From NCBI GenBank assembly GCA_030625285.1, contig DAOURC010000015.1, forward strand, positions 1-10,367: a DNA stretch of 10,367 nucleotides. Reading direction: 5' to 3'. The DNA comes from Eubacteriales bacterium. GTDB lineage: Bacteria > Bacillota > Clostridia > Peptostreptococcales > Acidaminobacteraceae. The position numbers and the translations under genes are program-made. Numbering within the stretch: position 1 is the stretch's first letter; each line of letters opens with the position of its first letter. Positions 1 through 7,138 of this stretch are shown piece by piece. The notes beneath the pieces were generated by a model. That model was not told the DNA's origin. It made no database searches and was given only the letters and a program-made list of their open reading frames with translations.

Positions 1-2290
1 CTGTAACTCCTACCACCGAAGGAAGTCCATATTCTCTTGCAACTACCGATCCATGAGTCATCAAACCACCCACTTCAGTTATAAGCGCACCTATTTGGTT
101 GAAAACAGGAGTCCAACCCGGATCTGTGAATCTGGTAACTAGTATTTTCCCCTTGGCATCCACTACATCTTCTATTGTCTCGGCAACCAATACTTCTCCG
201 TAGTATTTGCCGGGAGACACACCAGTCCCTATAATCATTCCATCTCTAATCACTGCTTTTTTATAGTAACATTTTCCATCAGCGGTCATCATCTTTGGAA
301 AAGGCATTGATTTTTGTCTTTCATATTCTTTTTTTCTTAAAGAAATCAAATCGATATAGTTATCTCTTTGCTGCCCAATCTCATTTTTATAAAGATAAAA
401 AATATCTTTTTCGTTTTCTAGTTTCCCTTCTTTAACAAACACTTTACCGATATCCAAATATGTCTCTTTGACCACCCAGAAAACCTTGCTAATCGCATAC
501 TTAGGATGCTCTCTTAATGACATGAAACTTCTGAAAGCACCAATCAGTTTATCTTTTATAATATCTTCATCCTGATAACTAAGAGCACGTTTTTTCATCT
601 CTTGAAACTTCTCTTTACTATTTCCCACTTGACCACTTTTATACTGTGACAATATCAAATTATGAAAAGCTTTTTTATTTTCACAATATCTATCGCTTCC
701 AAGGTCTATCTCTCCTACACCTCTAAAACCAAATTTCTCGATATATTCATTGTATATTTCAGCGAATTCAATATCTTCTTCAAGAACATCATCAATGCCA
801 CTAGCAGTTGATATTTTTTTATGATGAACGAGTAAGTAATCCGATAAACGCTCGATAGAAAGCCCCATCTCTGTAGATAGATTCCCCTCTACACCTTTTT
901 CAACAACTTCAAGAACTTCCACTCCATACTTCTTGATGATCTTCATACGGCCCATCATACCGGCCATTATATTTGGCATCAATGTATCAAATAGATTTCC
1001 CAACAATTCACTGATGGTTGAATCTATTATTTCTATTTTTTCTAAAATATCATTTGTCTGATTTAATTTTCCTTTTAATTCTTTATCTATGTTAAAAACG
1101 TATTCATCTGCATCAAGTGCATATTTTTTATAATTATTGCTTTTAAATCTTAGCTTTGCTTTTATTACCTTTGGCAAAGTGAATCTGACAACCTTTAGTA
1201 AAACCGATAAATCCTTTAGTAAAGAATTTTTCTTCAATTCCATATTATTTATAATACCTTTTATCTCAACATCTACATATGTCATTCCCTTGATATATAT
1301 TTTTCTTAAAAATCGATTTGTCGCCAATGCATCGACATCAGCATATAAATATGCATTGATTTCTTCTAAAAAAGATCCGCTGAAATATTTCTTAAGCTGA
1401 GCCAAATCTTTTAGATTACTACTTCCGAGAGGAGTAACAGGATTCGACATAACTTGAACAGCATTAAAAGATATTAAAATATTATCTTTGGGTAAATCAT
1501 CTATAGAAGGCCAAAGAGTAGTAATAGGACGACTTTGCAAAATAAATATTTCATCATCTTTAATCGCATATTCAATATCTTGAGGCTTACCATATGCATT
1601 TTCAATATCCATAGCTAAATCAAGGACCTTTAAACACATTTCATATTTGAGCGAAGGTTCTTCATCGAAGATAGATTGATCGATCAAATTATAATTTTCT
1701 ACTACCAACTTTTTATCTTTAAGGCTAGATTTTACTTCTATTACCTCTCTTTTCAATTTATCCAATAAATATTTATCAGTATTTACTATACCCGATACAA
1801 TATTTTCTCCCAATCCATATATCGATTCGATATAAACCTGATTTCTATCGGAATTCATAGGGTTTGCTGTAAAAACGACTCCTGACAAATCGGCATCTAC
1901 CATTTCTTCTATAATAACTCCAAAATACTCAGACCCTATAGACTCGCCTTGGTAATTTGCCACTCTCAAATTGTTTTGAGAATTAAATACCATTATTATA
2001 CTTTCCTCTAATTTATTGAAATTCACACCTAAAACAGTTTCAAACTGCCCAGCAAACGAATAATTTTCGCTATCCTCAATGCTAGAGCTCGACCTGACAG
2101 AATATAATTTATTTTTATTTAGATATCTTTTGATCTCATCTAAATCATAATCATCCTTGTCTTTCATCCCTATGGCAATGCCTCTTGGGACATTAAATTT
2201 TTCCGACAACAAAAAACCTAGATTTGCGGCTTTTGCACCGAATATATTTTTATCAGAGATTCTTATATCGCTCAACTTTTTAATATTCAT
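1..2290 (-). CDS. Rifampicin phosphotransferase-like PEP-utilizing enzyme (3' end outside window)
   Basis: The frame is open from ATG 2290-2288 to the left edge (763 codons). It starts 6 nt after a GGAGGGG ribosome binding site (2297-2303). Domain order is ATP-grasp, long central domain, then C-terminal swivelling His domain, as in rifampicin phosphotransferase (Rph); PEP synthase instead ends in a PEP-binding barrel. Visible marks are GAKAANLG (K20), VRSSSSIED (R66), SGVVFTANP (about 136-144), LQSRPIT (R254), RGVGEIDL in the central domain (about 523-530), DPGWTP (723-728) and MTHGSVVARE with the phosphohistidine at H746. Rph-family enzymes use ATP to phosphorylate a drug hydroxyl through this His. 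The substrate here is unknown. Only about 28 residues separate the PRG motif from VRSS, where I recall about 75 in Rph, so a helical part looks missing. About 30-50 C-terminal residues are probably cut off. The family call is strong; rifampicin as substrate is not shown. Confidence 0.88.
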   Translation of the reverse strand, partial: MNIKKLSDIRISDKNIFGAKAANLGFLLSEKFNVPRGIAIGMKDKDDYDLDEIKRYLNKNKLYSVRSSSSIEDSENYSFAGQFETVLGVNFNKLEESIIMVFNSQNNLRVANYQGESIGSEYFGVIIEEMVDADLSGVVFTANPMNSDRNQVYIESIYGLGENIVSGIVNTDKYLLDKLKREVIEVKSSLKDKKLVVENYNLIDQSIFDEEPSLKYEMCLKVLDLAMDIENAYGKPQDIEYAIKDDEIFILQSRPITTLWPSIDDLPKDNILISFNAVQVMSNPVTPLGSSNLKDLAQLKKYFSGSFLEEINAYLYADVDALATNRFLRKIYIKGMTYVDVEIKGIINNMELKKNSLLKDLSVLLKVVRFTLPKVIKAKLRFKSNNYKKYALDADEYVFNIDKELKGKLNQTNDILEKIEIIDSTISELLGNLFDTLMPNIMAGMMGRMKIIKKYGVEVLEVVEKGVEGNLSTEMGLSIERLSDYLLVHHKKISTASGIDDVLEEDIEFAEIYNEYIEKFGFRGVGEIDLGSDRYCENKKAFHNLILSQYKSGQVGNSKEKFQEMKKRALSYQDEDIIKDKLIGAFRSFMSLREHPKYAISKVFWVVKETYLDIGKVFVKEGKLENEKDIFYLYKNEIGQQRDNYIDLISLRKKEYERQKSMPFPKMMTADGKCYYKKAVIRDGMIIGTGVSPGKYYGEVLVAETIEDVVDAKGKILVTRFTDPGWTPVFNQIGALITEVGGLMTHGSVVAREYGLPSVVGVT

Positions 2291-2334
2291 CAATATCCCC
2301 TCCAAAATCATATTATCAAAGTAAATGCCTTATT

Positions 2335-2363
2335 AATATAACAAATTTTATTCTTTTTTTCAA
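2335..2363 (-). promoter_or_regulatory. Predicted sigma-A-type promoter of the Rph-like gene
   Basis: Reading the minus strand, TTGAAA (2363-2358) is followed after exactly 17 nt by TATATT (2340-2335). Transcription would start near 2328, giving a 5' leader of about 38 nt before the ATG at 2290. The position between two divergent genes fits. I saw no inverted repeat here resembling the rifamycin-associated element known upstream of some rph genes. The assignment rests on motif match and spacing only, and AT-rich DNA gives chance matches. Confidence 0.55.
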
Positions 2364-2369
2364 AAGGTA

Positions 2370-2398
2370 TTGACAATGATTTTAAAAGGGATTAGTAT
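2370..2398 (+). promoter_or_regulatory. Predicted sigma-A-type promoter of the trp operon leader
   Basis: A perfect -35 box TTGACA (2370-2375) is followed after 17 nt by TAGTAT (2393-2398), which overlaps a further TATATT (2396-2401). Transcription would begin near 2405, about 30 nt before Stem I of the T-box leader and about 325 nt before trpE. The -35 box lies only 6 bp from the -35 box of the divergent Rph-like gene. Confidence 0.65.
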
Positions 2399-2502
2399 AT
2401 TAAGAAATATTAACAATGAAATCGTTGATTAAGAGAAGTACGTAAGTCATAGAATTACAGAGAATTGGGAATAGGTGTGATCCCGATATTACTAAACTTA
2501 CC

Positions 2503-2508
2503 GAATGG
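2503..2508 (+). promoter_or_regulatory. Specifier loop: GAA followed by the UGG tryptophan codon
   Basis: In T-box Stem I the specifier triplet directly follows a conserved GAA. Here GAA (2503-2505) is followed by TGG (2506-2508), which would pair with the CCA anticodon of tRNA-Trp. The acceptor-end evidence agrees: both T-box bulges read TGGC, whose C would pair with a G73 discriminator base, and bacterial tRNA-Trp normally has G73. Confidence 0.88.
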
Positions 2509-2595
2509 CCTTATGAGAGCAAGCTGAAAGCTTATAGTGAGTATGCGAGACGGGTTCCTCCCGTTATAGAGGGCGTAGATTGTTTGATCTATAGT

Positions 2596-2645
2596 AAAAG
2601 GTGGCTTAAGCTATATATACCCTATCCTTTTCGGATAGGGTTTTT
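2596..2645 (+). terminator. First T-box-like antiterminator and overlapping intrinsic terminator
   Basis: The terminator is a 9-bp hairpin ACCCTATCC/GGATAGGGT (2619-2627/2633-2641) with a TTTTC loop and a T tract (2641-2645). Upstream, AAAAGG (2596-2601) followed by TGGC (2602-2605) looks like a T-box. AAAAGG can pair with CCTTTT (2626-2631), which uses the end of the 5' terminator arm and its loop, so the two folds exclude each other. A short hairpin (2576-2591) sits just upstream where Stem III is expected. The upper antiterminator helix is weak: I find only a few A-U pairs. The hairpin could instead be Stem III of a single ordinary T-box. Confidence 0.6.
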
Positions 2646-2660
2646 ATGTTTAAACCCCAT

Positions 2661-2689
2661 TAAGGTGGCACAGCGGAATCTCCGTCCTT
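2661..2689 (+). promoter_or_regulatory. Second (canonical) T-box antiterminator
   Basis: The T-box motif is TAAGGTGGCACAGCGG (2661-2676). The predicted antiterminator pairs AAGG (2662-2665) with CCTT (2686-2689), leaves a 7-nt bulge TGGCACA (2666-2672), and pairs GCGGA (2673-2677) with TCCGT (2681-2685) around an ATC loop. This is the standard shape: a 7-nt bulge starting UGGN that binds the NCCA end of uncharged tRNA. The fourth bulge base, C, suits the G discriminator of tRNA-Trp. Confidence 0.88.
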
Positions 2690-2713
2690 ATCAGGACGGG
2701 GATATTTTTTTTT
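2678..2713 (+). terminator. T-box-controlled intrinsic terminator before trpE
   Basis: A 10-bp stem ATCTCCGTCC/GGACGGGGAT (2678-2687/2694-2703), with one T-G pair and loop TTATCA, is followed by A and nine T residues (2705-2713). Its 5' arm contains the TCCGTCC segment needed by the antiterminator, so the two structures are mutually exclusive. It ends 18 nt before the trpE start and is the last decision point before the operon. Confidence 0.9.
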
Positions 2714-2731
2714 GAAAGAGAGGATAATAAT

Positions 2732-4159
2732 ATGATGATGTCATTAAGTGATTATTTAGACCATATGAAAAAATACAACGTAGTACCTATCTATAAGATT
2801 TACGATGAGGATATGCTGACACCAATATCCGTTTACCTCAAACTCGATAAATTCAGTCCTACATATATATTAGAGAGCGCTGCGGATCCCAACAACCTAG
2901 GCAGGTTTTCATTTGTCGGTTTAGAGACAATCCCATTAATAGATACAAGTGATTCATTAAATATCAACGAGGTTGAAAAAATCATCAGTATATATAAGGG
3001 TCCCCAAATCTCTGCTCTTCCACCTTATTATGCTGGAATAATCGGATATATGGCATACGGAGCCATTGAAGATATCCATCCGATAAGATTAAGGGAAAAA
3101 TCAAACATTCCCCTTTATCAATTTGTTTTTTCAAAAACTGTGATAGTGATAGATCATTTAAAGCACCAACTAATTATTATTTGCAACTCCAGCAATCCAA
3201 CTGAAAAAGCATATAACGCGGCCATGGACAAGATAGATGAAATCTATAAGATGCTACAAGAACCTATAGTGGAAATAAAACATGATTCACCAAAACCACC
3301 TTTTCTTTTATTTAAATCCAATTTTAAAAAGGGAGACTATATATCCTCTGTAAATACGATAAAGAACTACATCGCAGCAGGCGATATATTCCAAGCCGTA
3401 CTCTCTCAGAAGTTTACAGCTAAGGGCAATATCGATGGTTTTAATCTTTATAGGCATCTGCGAAAGGAGAATCCATCGCCCTATCTTTCATATATCAGAT
3501 TTCCCGAACTTGAAATCCTATCCTCATCTCCTGAAATGCTAGTTAGGATCAGCTCGGAAATTGTGGAAACCTCACCTATTGCTGGAACTAGGGCAGTTAA
3601 AAACGACTCAAGGGATTCTCTAAGAGCAAAAGAGCTCTTAGAAGATGAAAAAGACTCAGCGGAGCATTTGATGCTAGTTGACCTTGGAAGAAATGACATA
3701 GGAAAGATTTCGATTCCAGGAAGCGTCAAGGTCAAAGAGTACCACAGGGTAAAGTATTTTTCAAAGGTTATGCACCTTGTATCTAGTGTAGTGGGCATTC
3801 CATTAGAAGGCATAACTCCAATCGATGCACTTAGGGCTACCTTTCCAGCTGGAACTGTATCAGGAGCTCCAAAGCTAAGAGCTATGGAGATAATCGATGA
3901 ATTAGAACCAGATAGCAGGGATCTATATGCAGGCTCGATAGTAATGCTCGGTCAAAGCGGACATCTAAATAGCTGCATAAGCATTAGAACAATTCAGCTT
4001 AGAGACAACCAGATAATTATTCAAGCAGGCGGTGGCATAGTATATGACTCCGTCCCAGAGCATGAATATAAAGAATCTCTAAATAAAGCAAGCGCTATGT
4101 TTAAAGCTGTTGAGAAGGCCTATAAGGGAGATGTAAGATATGATTTTGATTATAGATAA
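2732..4159 (+). CDS. trpE: Anthranilate synthase component I
   Basis: TrpE (475 aa, slightly short for the family) converts chorismate and ammonia, or glutamine nitrogen supplied by TrpG, to anthranilate, the first committed step of tryptophan synthesis. The chorismate-binding domain fills about residues 195-465, with GDIFQAVLSQKF (217-228), PIAGTR (282-287), DLGRND (317-322), FPAGTVSGAPK (371-381) and GGIVYDSVPEHEY (434-446). PIAGT rather than PIKGT favours anthranilate synthase over aminodeoxychorismate synthase. ILES (46-49) matches the LLES element of the tryptophan feedback site, so allosteric inhibition is likely. Three ATGs stand in a row (2732, 2735, 2738); the first lies 8 nt after an AGAGAGG site (2717-2723) and is chosen. 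The gene is first in the operon, behind the T-box leader, and its end overlaps trpG by 20 nt. Arg codons are almost only AGA/AGG. Confidence 0.97.
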   Translation: MMMSLSDYLDHMKKYNVVPIYKIYDEDMLTPISVYLKLDKFSPTYILESAADPNNLGRFSFVGLETIPLIDTSDSLNINEVEKIISIYKGPQISALPPYYAGIIGYMAYGAIEDIHPIRLREKSNIPLYQFVFSKTVIVIDHLKHQLIIICNSSNPTEKAYNAAMDKIDEIYKMLQEPIVEIKHDSPKPPFLLFKSNFKKGDYISSVNTIKNYIAAGDIFQAVLSQKFTAKGNIDGFNLYRHLRKENPSPYLSYIRFPELEILSSSPEMLVRISSEIVETSPIAGTRAVKNDSRDSLRAKELLEDEKDSAEHLMLVDLGRNDIGKISIPGSVKVKEYHRVKYFSKVMHLVSSVVGIPLEGITPIDALRATFPAGTVSGAPKLRAMEIIDELEPDSRDLYAGSIVMLGQSGHLNSCISIRTIQLRDNQIIIQAGGGIVYDSVPEHEYKESLNKASAMFKAVEKAYKGDVRYDFDYR

Positions 4160-4742
4160 CTATGATTCATTCACATACAATATAGCTCAATTATTTGAAT
4201 CGAGAGGGTCTAAAATCAAGGTTGCCTTGAATGATCAAATAAGCATCGAAGAGATAAGAAAACTAGGTCCTAATGCAATAGTTATATCTCCCGGCCCCTG
4301 CACCCCTAAAGAAGCCGGTATTTGCACAGATATAGTCAAAGAGTTTTACAATAGCATTCCTATATTCGGCATCTGCCTCGGCCATCAGGTCATAGGTGAA
4401 GCCTTCGGGTCTACGATTGTGAGGGGAAATAACATAGTTCACGGTAAAACAGATACTATAATTCATAATAATAAATCGATATTTTCTAGGGCAAAACCCT
4501 TATTCACAGCAACTAGATATCACTCATTAATTATCGATAGGGACTCCCTAAAAGATGATCTAGAGGTAATAGCTATTTCCAAAAGCGATGGCTCCATCAT
4601 GGCCGTTAGGCATAAACAATATCCTGTATTTGGTGTTCAGTTTCACCCAGAATCCTATGCAAGTGAATGCGCAGATGAAATTATCGATTATTTTCTAAAT
4701 ATATCTAAGGAGGTAAGTCATGATTATTCAAAAACATCTTAA
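4140..4742 (+). CDS. trpG: Anthranilate synthase component II, glutamine amidotransferase
   Basis: TrpG (200 aa, normal length) hydrolyses glutamine and passes ammonia to TrpE. It is a class I amidotransferase: N-terminal IDNYDSFTYN (5-14), oxyanion-side SPGPCTP (50-56), nucleophile C79 in GICLGHQ (77-83), and H169 with E171 in FHPES (168-172), so the Cys-His-Glu triad is complete. The start at 4140 lies 9 nt after GGGAG (4126-4130), inside the end of trpE, which suggests translational coupling and matched subunit amounts. Such proteins sometimes also serve PabB in folate synthesis. No pabB is in this window, so that remains only possible. Confidence 0.96.
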   Translation: MILIIDNYDSFTYNIAQLFESRGSKIKVALNDQISIEEIRKLGPNAIVISPGPCTPKEAGICTDIVKEFYNSIPIFGICLGHQVIGEAFGSTIVRGNNIVHGKTDTIIHNNKSIFSRAKPLFTATRYHSLIIDRDSLKDDLEVIAISKSDGSIMAVRHKQYPVFGVQFHPESYASECADEIIDYFLNISKEVSHDYSKTS

Positions 4743-5745
4743 AACCATAGTAATGGGAGAAGATCTATCCTATGAAGAATCTCTTTTATTATCGACTAAT
4801 CTAATTAAGACAAAGCTAAATCCAATCCTAGTGTCAGCTCTTTTAACCTCTCTTAAGACAAAGGGTGAAACATATGAGGAAATTTCAGGATTCGCAAAGG
4901 GACTGAAAAACAATGCCACGCATATAAATTCAAAGCGAGTAAATTTTTACGATATCGTCGGCACCGGAGGCGATGGCTCTGATACCTTCAATATCAGCAC
5001 CACCTGCGCCTTTGTACTCTCAGGAGCAGGTATAAATATTGCAAAGCATGGGAATAGATCAATTTCAAGCAAATGTGGAAGCGCTGATGTTTTAGCGAGT
5101 CTTGGAGTTAATATCTTATCTAGCCCCGATATGATTGAAGATCAATTAGATGAAATAGGTCTCTCCTTTATATACGCTCCACTTGCCCACCCCTCTATGA
5201 AGAACGTAATGAATGTTAGAAAGGATTTGGGCATACCTACAATTTTCAACATCATAGGTCCCCTTTGCAATCCACTTCCCTTAAAAGGACAATTTGTCGG
5301 CGTCTTTTCTATGGATTTAGTGGATATCATGGCAAAGAGCATGATCAAGCTAGGAGTAGAAAACGGAGCCGTAGTGCACGGGACAGGAGGACTCGACGAA
5401 GCCTCTTTAGAAGGCGATAATATCGTAGCCTTTGTAAGTGGGGGTAAATATGAAACAAAAACTATAACCGCAGGTGATTACGGCCTATCGAAGGCTTCTA
5501 ATACTCAGCTGAGGGGCGGTAGCGCTAAAGTTAATTCCGATATTTTACTTAGTATACTCTCTGGTGAAAAAGGTCCTAAGCGAGATGTGGTTCTTCTAAA
5601 CAGCGCGATTGCCCTTTATTCATTCGAACTTGCAAATTCCATCAAAGAAGGTATAGAAATCGCCGCTAAGAGCATAGATAGTGGAAATGCCCTAGGCAAA
5701 TTAAATGAACTAATCCGCATCAGCAATAAATCAGGTGTAATATGA
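4720..5745 (+). CDS. trpD: Anthranilate phosphoribosyltransferase
   Basis: TrpD (341 aa, typical) joins anthranilate to PRPP to give phosphoribosyl-anthranilate. The glycine-rich PRPP site GTGGDGSDTFN is at 81-91, the KHGNRSISSKCGSAD loop at 109-123, and the anthranilate-side Arg is probably R167 in NVRKDLG. GPLCNP (180-185) and HGTGGLDE (220-227) complete the family pattern. The start at 4720 has an excellent AAGGAGG site (4707-4713) 6 nt upstream and lies 23 nt inside trpG. TrpD here is a separate protein, not fused to TrpG as in some enterobacteria. Its last codons overlap trpC in an ATGA junction. Confidence 0.97.
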   Translation: MIIQKHLKTIVMGEDLSYEESLLLSTNLIKTKLNPILVSALLTSLKTKGETYEEISGFAKGLKNNATHINSKRVNFYDIVGTGGDGSDTFNISTTCAFVLSGAGINIAKHGNRSISSKCGSADVLASLGVNILSSPDMIEDQLDEIGLSFIYAPLAHPSMKNVMNVRKDLGIPTIFNIIGPLCNPLPLKGQFVGVFSMDLVDIMAKSMIKLGVENGAVVHGTGGLDEASLEGDNIVAFVSGGKYETKTITAGDYGLSKASNTQLRGGSAKVNSDILLSILSGEKGPKRDVVLLNSAIALYSFELANSIKEGIEIAAKSIDSGNALGKLNELIRISNKSGVI

Positions 5746-6533
5746 AAAATATTCTTGATACCATTTTAGATTATAAAAAAATAGAGGTGGAAAACTTAAA
5801 AGGCAAATATTCAAAAGGTATTGATTCTTGCAGTTTAACTCATAAATACTCATTTATAGATTCCCTAAGATCATCAAAGAACATAGCCCTTATTGCAGAA
5901 ATAAAGCGAGGTTCCCCATCTAAGGGATTATTTGCTCCTGATTTAGATATTGCCTATCAGGCAAATGTATATGAATCTAAAGGAGCAAGGGCAATATCAA
6001 TTCTTGCGGACTCTAAATTTTTCTACGGAGGCTATGAAGATATAAGCGCTATTAGACCCAAGGTAGATTTACCAATTCTTTTTAAGGACTTTATAATCGA
6101 TGAGATACAGATTGATTTAGCAAGGCACCTAGGCGCGAATATAATCCTCTTGATTGTAGCCGCACTTGAAAAAGAAAGGTTAATACAGCTACTAGAGTAT
6201 GCCCTCTCGAGAAATTTAGAGGTTCTTATTGAGGTTCATAGCAAAGAAGAACTAGATCTTGCAATGGAACTTAATCATCCGCTTATAGGTATAAACAATA
6301 GGAATTTAAAAACCTTTGCAACTGACATAAGCGTCAGCCTGGATTTAATTAAATACATCAAGGACCCCAATGTTTTTTTCATAAGCGAGAGCGGCATAAA
6401 AAATATAGAGGATGTAAAGAGGCTCGGCAGGGCTGGCTTTAGCGGAGTGCTTATCGGGGAGAGTCTGATAAATAGAGGTGCAACCGGATCCTTAATTAAC
6501 GAAATTTCTAAGCTTAGGAGATTGATTATATGA
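5742..6533 (+). CDS. trpC: Indole-3-glycerol phosphate synthase
   Basis: TrpC (263 aa) closes the indole ring, converting CdRP to indole-3-glycerol phosphate with loss of CO2. It is a TIM barrel. The catalytic residues align with the Sulfolobus enzyme: E53 and K55 in AEIKRGSPSKG (52-62), K115 in LFKDFIID (113-120), E164 in LIEVHSKEEL, N185 in GINNRNL, and E216-S217 in ISESGI (214-219). The phosphate-binding GVLIGESL lies at 235-242. It is monofunctional, with trpF as a separate gene. The start codon overlaps the trpD stop (ATGA). Only a weak AGGTG (5733-5737) precedes it, so translation probably depends on ribosomes finishing trpD. Confidence 0.96.
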   Translation: MKNILDTILDYKKIEVENLKGKYSKGIDSCSLTHKYSFIDSLRSSKNIALIAEIKRGSPSKGLFAPDLDIAYQANVYESKGARAISILADSKFFYGGYEDISAIRPKVDLPILFKDFIIDEIQIDLARHLGANIILLIVAALEKERLIQLLEYALSRNLEVLIEVHSKEELDLAMELNHPLIGINNRNLKTFATDISVSLDLIKYIKDPNVFFISESGIKNIEDVKRLGRAGFSGVLIGESLINRGATGSLINEISKLRRLII

Positions 6534-7138
6534 TAAAAATAAAAATCTGCGGTATTCGAGATCTAGAATCGGCTGCTATAGCCTACAATCACGGCGCTGA
6601 CTATTTAGGATTTGTCTTTGCCAAGAGCAAAAGGCAAATTACAAAGGAGCTGGCCAAGGAAATAATAGAAAAATTACCAAAGGATATTTTAAAGGTAGGT
6701 GTATTCGTAGATTGCCCAACAGACGAAATGATATCGATAGCTGACTTTTGCGGACTTGACATCCTTCAGCTCCACGGCAAAGAAAAATATGATAGTTATA
6801 AAGATTCTCCATACCCGATCATCAAATCCGTTTGCGTTAAATCTTCCAAGATGGATATCCCCAAGGCTGATTATTTACTCTTTGACACCTGGGATAAATC
6901 AATGGCCGGAGGTTCAGGCAAAACATTTGATTGGAAGTGCTTGAAAAACTACAAGGGTAAAATCCCATTTTTTTTAGCCGGTGGGTTGAATAAAGATAAT
7001 GTTGCTAAAGCCATTAGTCAACTATCCCCTTTTGCAGTGGATGTATCTAGCGGTGTTGAAACTGACGGTATTAAAGACAAAAAGAAAATTATTGAATTTA
7101 TAAAAATTGTGAAGGAGTGTCAAAATTATGACTTATAA
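6530..7138 (+). CDS. trpF: Phosphoribosylanthranilate isomerase
   Basis: TrpF (202 aa, normal) isomerises phosphoribosyl-anthranilate to CdRP, the step before TrpC. The general base is C7 in KICGI (5-9) and the general acid is D119 in LLFDT (116-120). The phosphate site includes GGSGKTFDW (127-135), LAGGLN (149-154) and DVSSGVE (171-177). The start at 6530 overlaps the trpC stop (ATGA) and has TAGGAG (6515-6520) 9 nt upstream. Its 3' end overlaps trpB by 11 nt. It is the last gene with the operon's usual Arg-codon habit. Confidence 0.96.
   Translation: MIKIKICGIRDLESAAIAYNHGADYLGFVFAKSKRQITKELAKEIIEKLPKDILKVGVFVDCPTDEMISIADFCGLDILQLHGKEKYDSYKDSPYPIIKSVCVKSSKMDIPKADYLLFDTWDKSMAGGSGKTFDWKCLKNYKGKIPFFLAGGLNKDNVAKAISQLSPFAVDVSSGVETDGIKDKKKIIEFIKIVKECQNYDL

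Larger units (their letters stand above)
2425..2713 (+). promoter_or_regulatory. tRNA-Trp T-box riboswitch leader of the trp operon
   Basis: Stem I carries the usual T-box marks. AGTA (2437-2440) faces GAA (2503-2505) as a loop E motif, followed by the specifier TGG (2506-2508). The helix above is GTAAG/CTTAC (2442-2446/2497-2501). A distal AGAGA bulge (2459-2463) and a GGTGTGA loop (2474-2480) closed by GGGA/TCCC (2467-2470/2481-2484) complete it. Further hairpins follow: AAGCT/AGCTT (2521-2533), ACGGG/CCCGT (2550-2564) and TAGAT/ATCTA (2576-2591), in the places of Stems II to III. T-box leaders sense the charging state of one tRNA: the anticodon pairs with the specifier and the free acceptor end pairs with the T-box bulge, which stabilises an antiterminator. 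UGG specifies tryptophan, matching the downstream operon. Two readout modules follow and are listed separately. Confidence 0.92.

Noticed and set aside
1137..1400. Plus-strand open frame of 87 codons
   Set aside because: It lies opposite the Rph-like gene, whose minus-strand frame is open and has conserved family motifs here. The plus-strand product is low-complexity with no recognisable domain or good ribosome binding site.
2291..2400. Rifamycin-associated element upstream of the Rph-like gene
   Set aside because: I searched for a GC-rich inverted repeat like that known upstream of some rph genes and saw none in this AT-rich stretch.
2370..2401. Pairing TTGACA (2370-2375) with TATATT (2396-2401) as the trp promoter
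   Set aside because: The spacer would be 20 nt, too long for a usual sigma-A promoter. TAGTAT at 2393-2398 gives 17 nt and is preferred.
3481..3813. Minus-strand open frame of 110 codons inside trpE
   Set aside because: It is antisense to the most conserved part of the TrpE chorismate-binding domain, and the product resembles no family I know.
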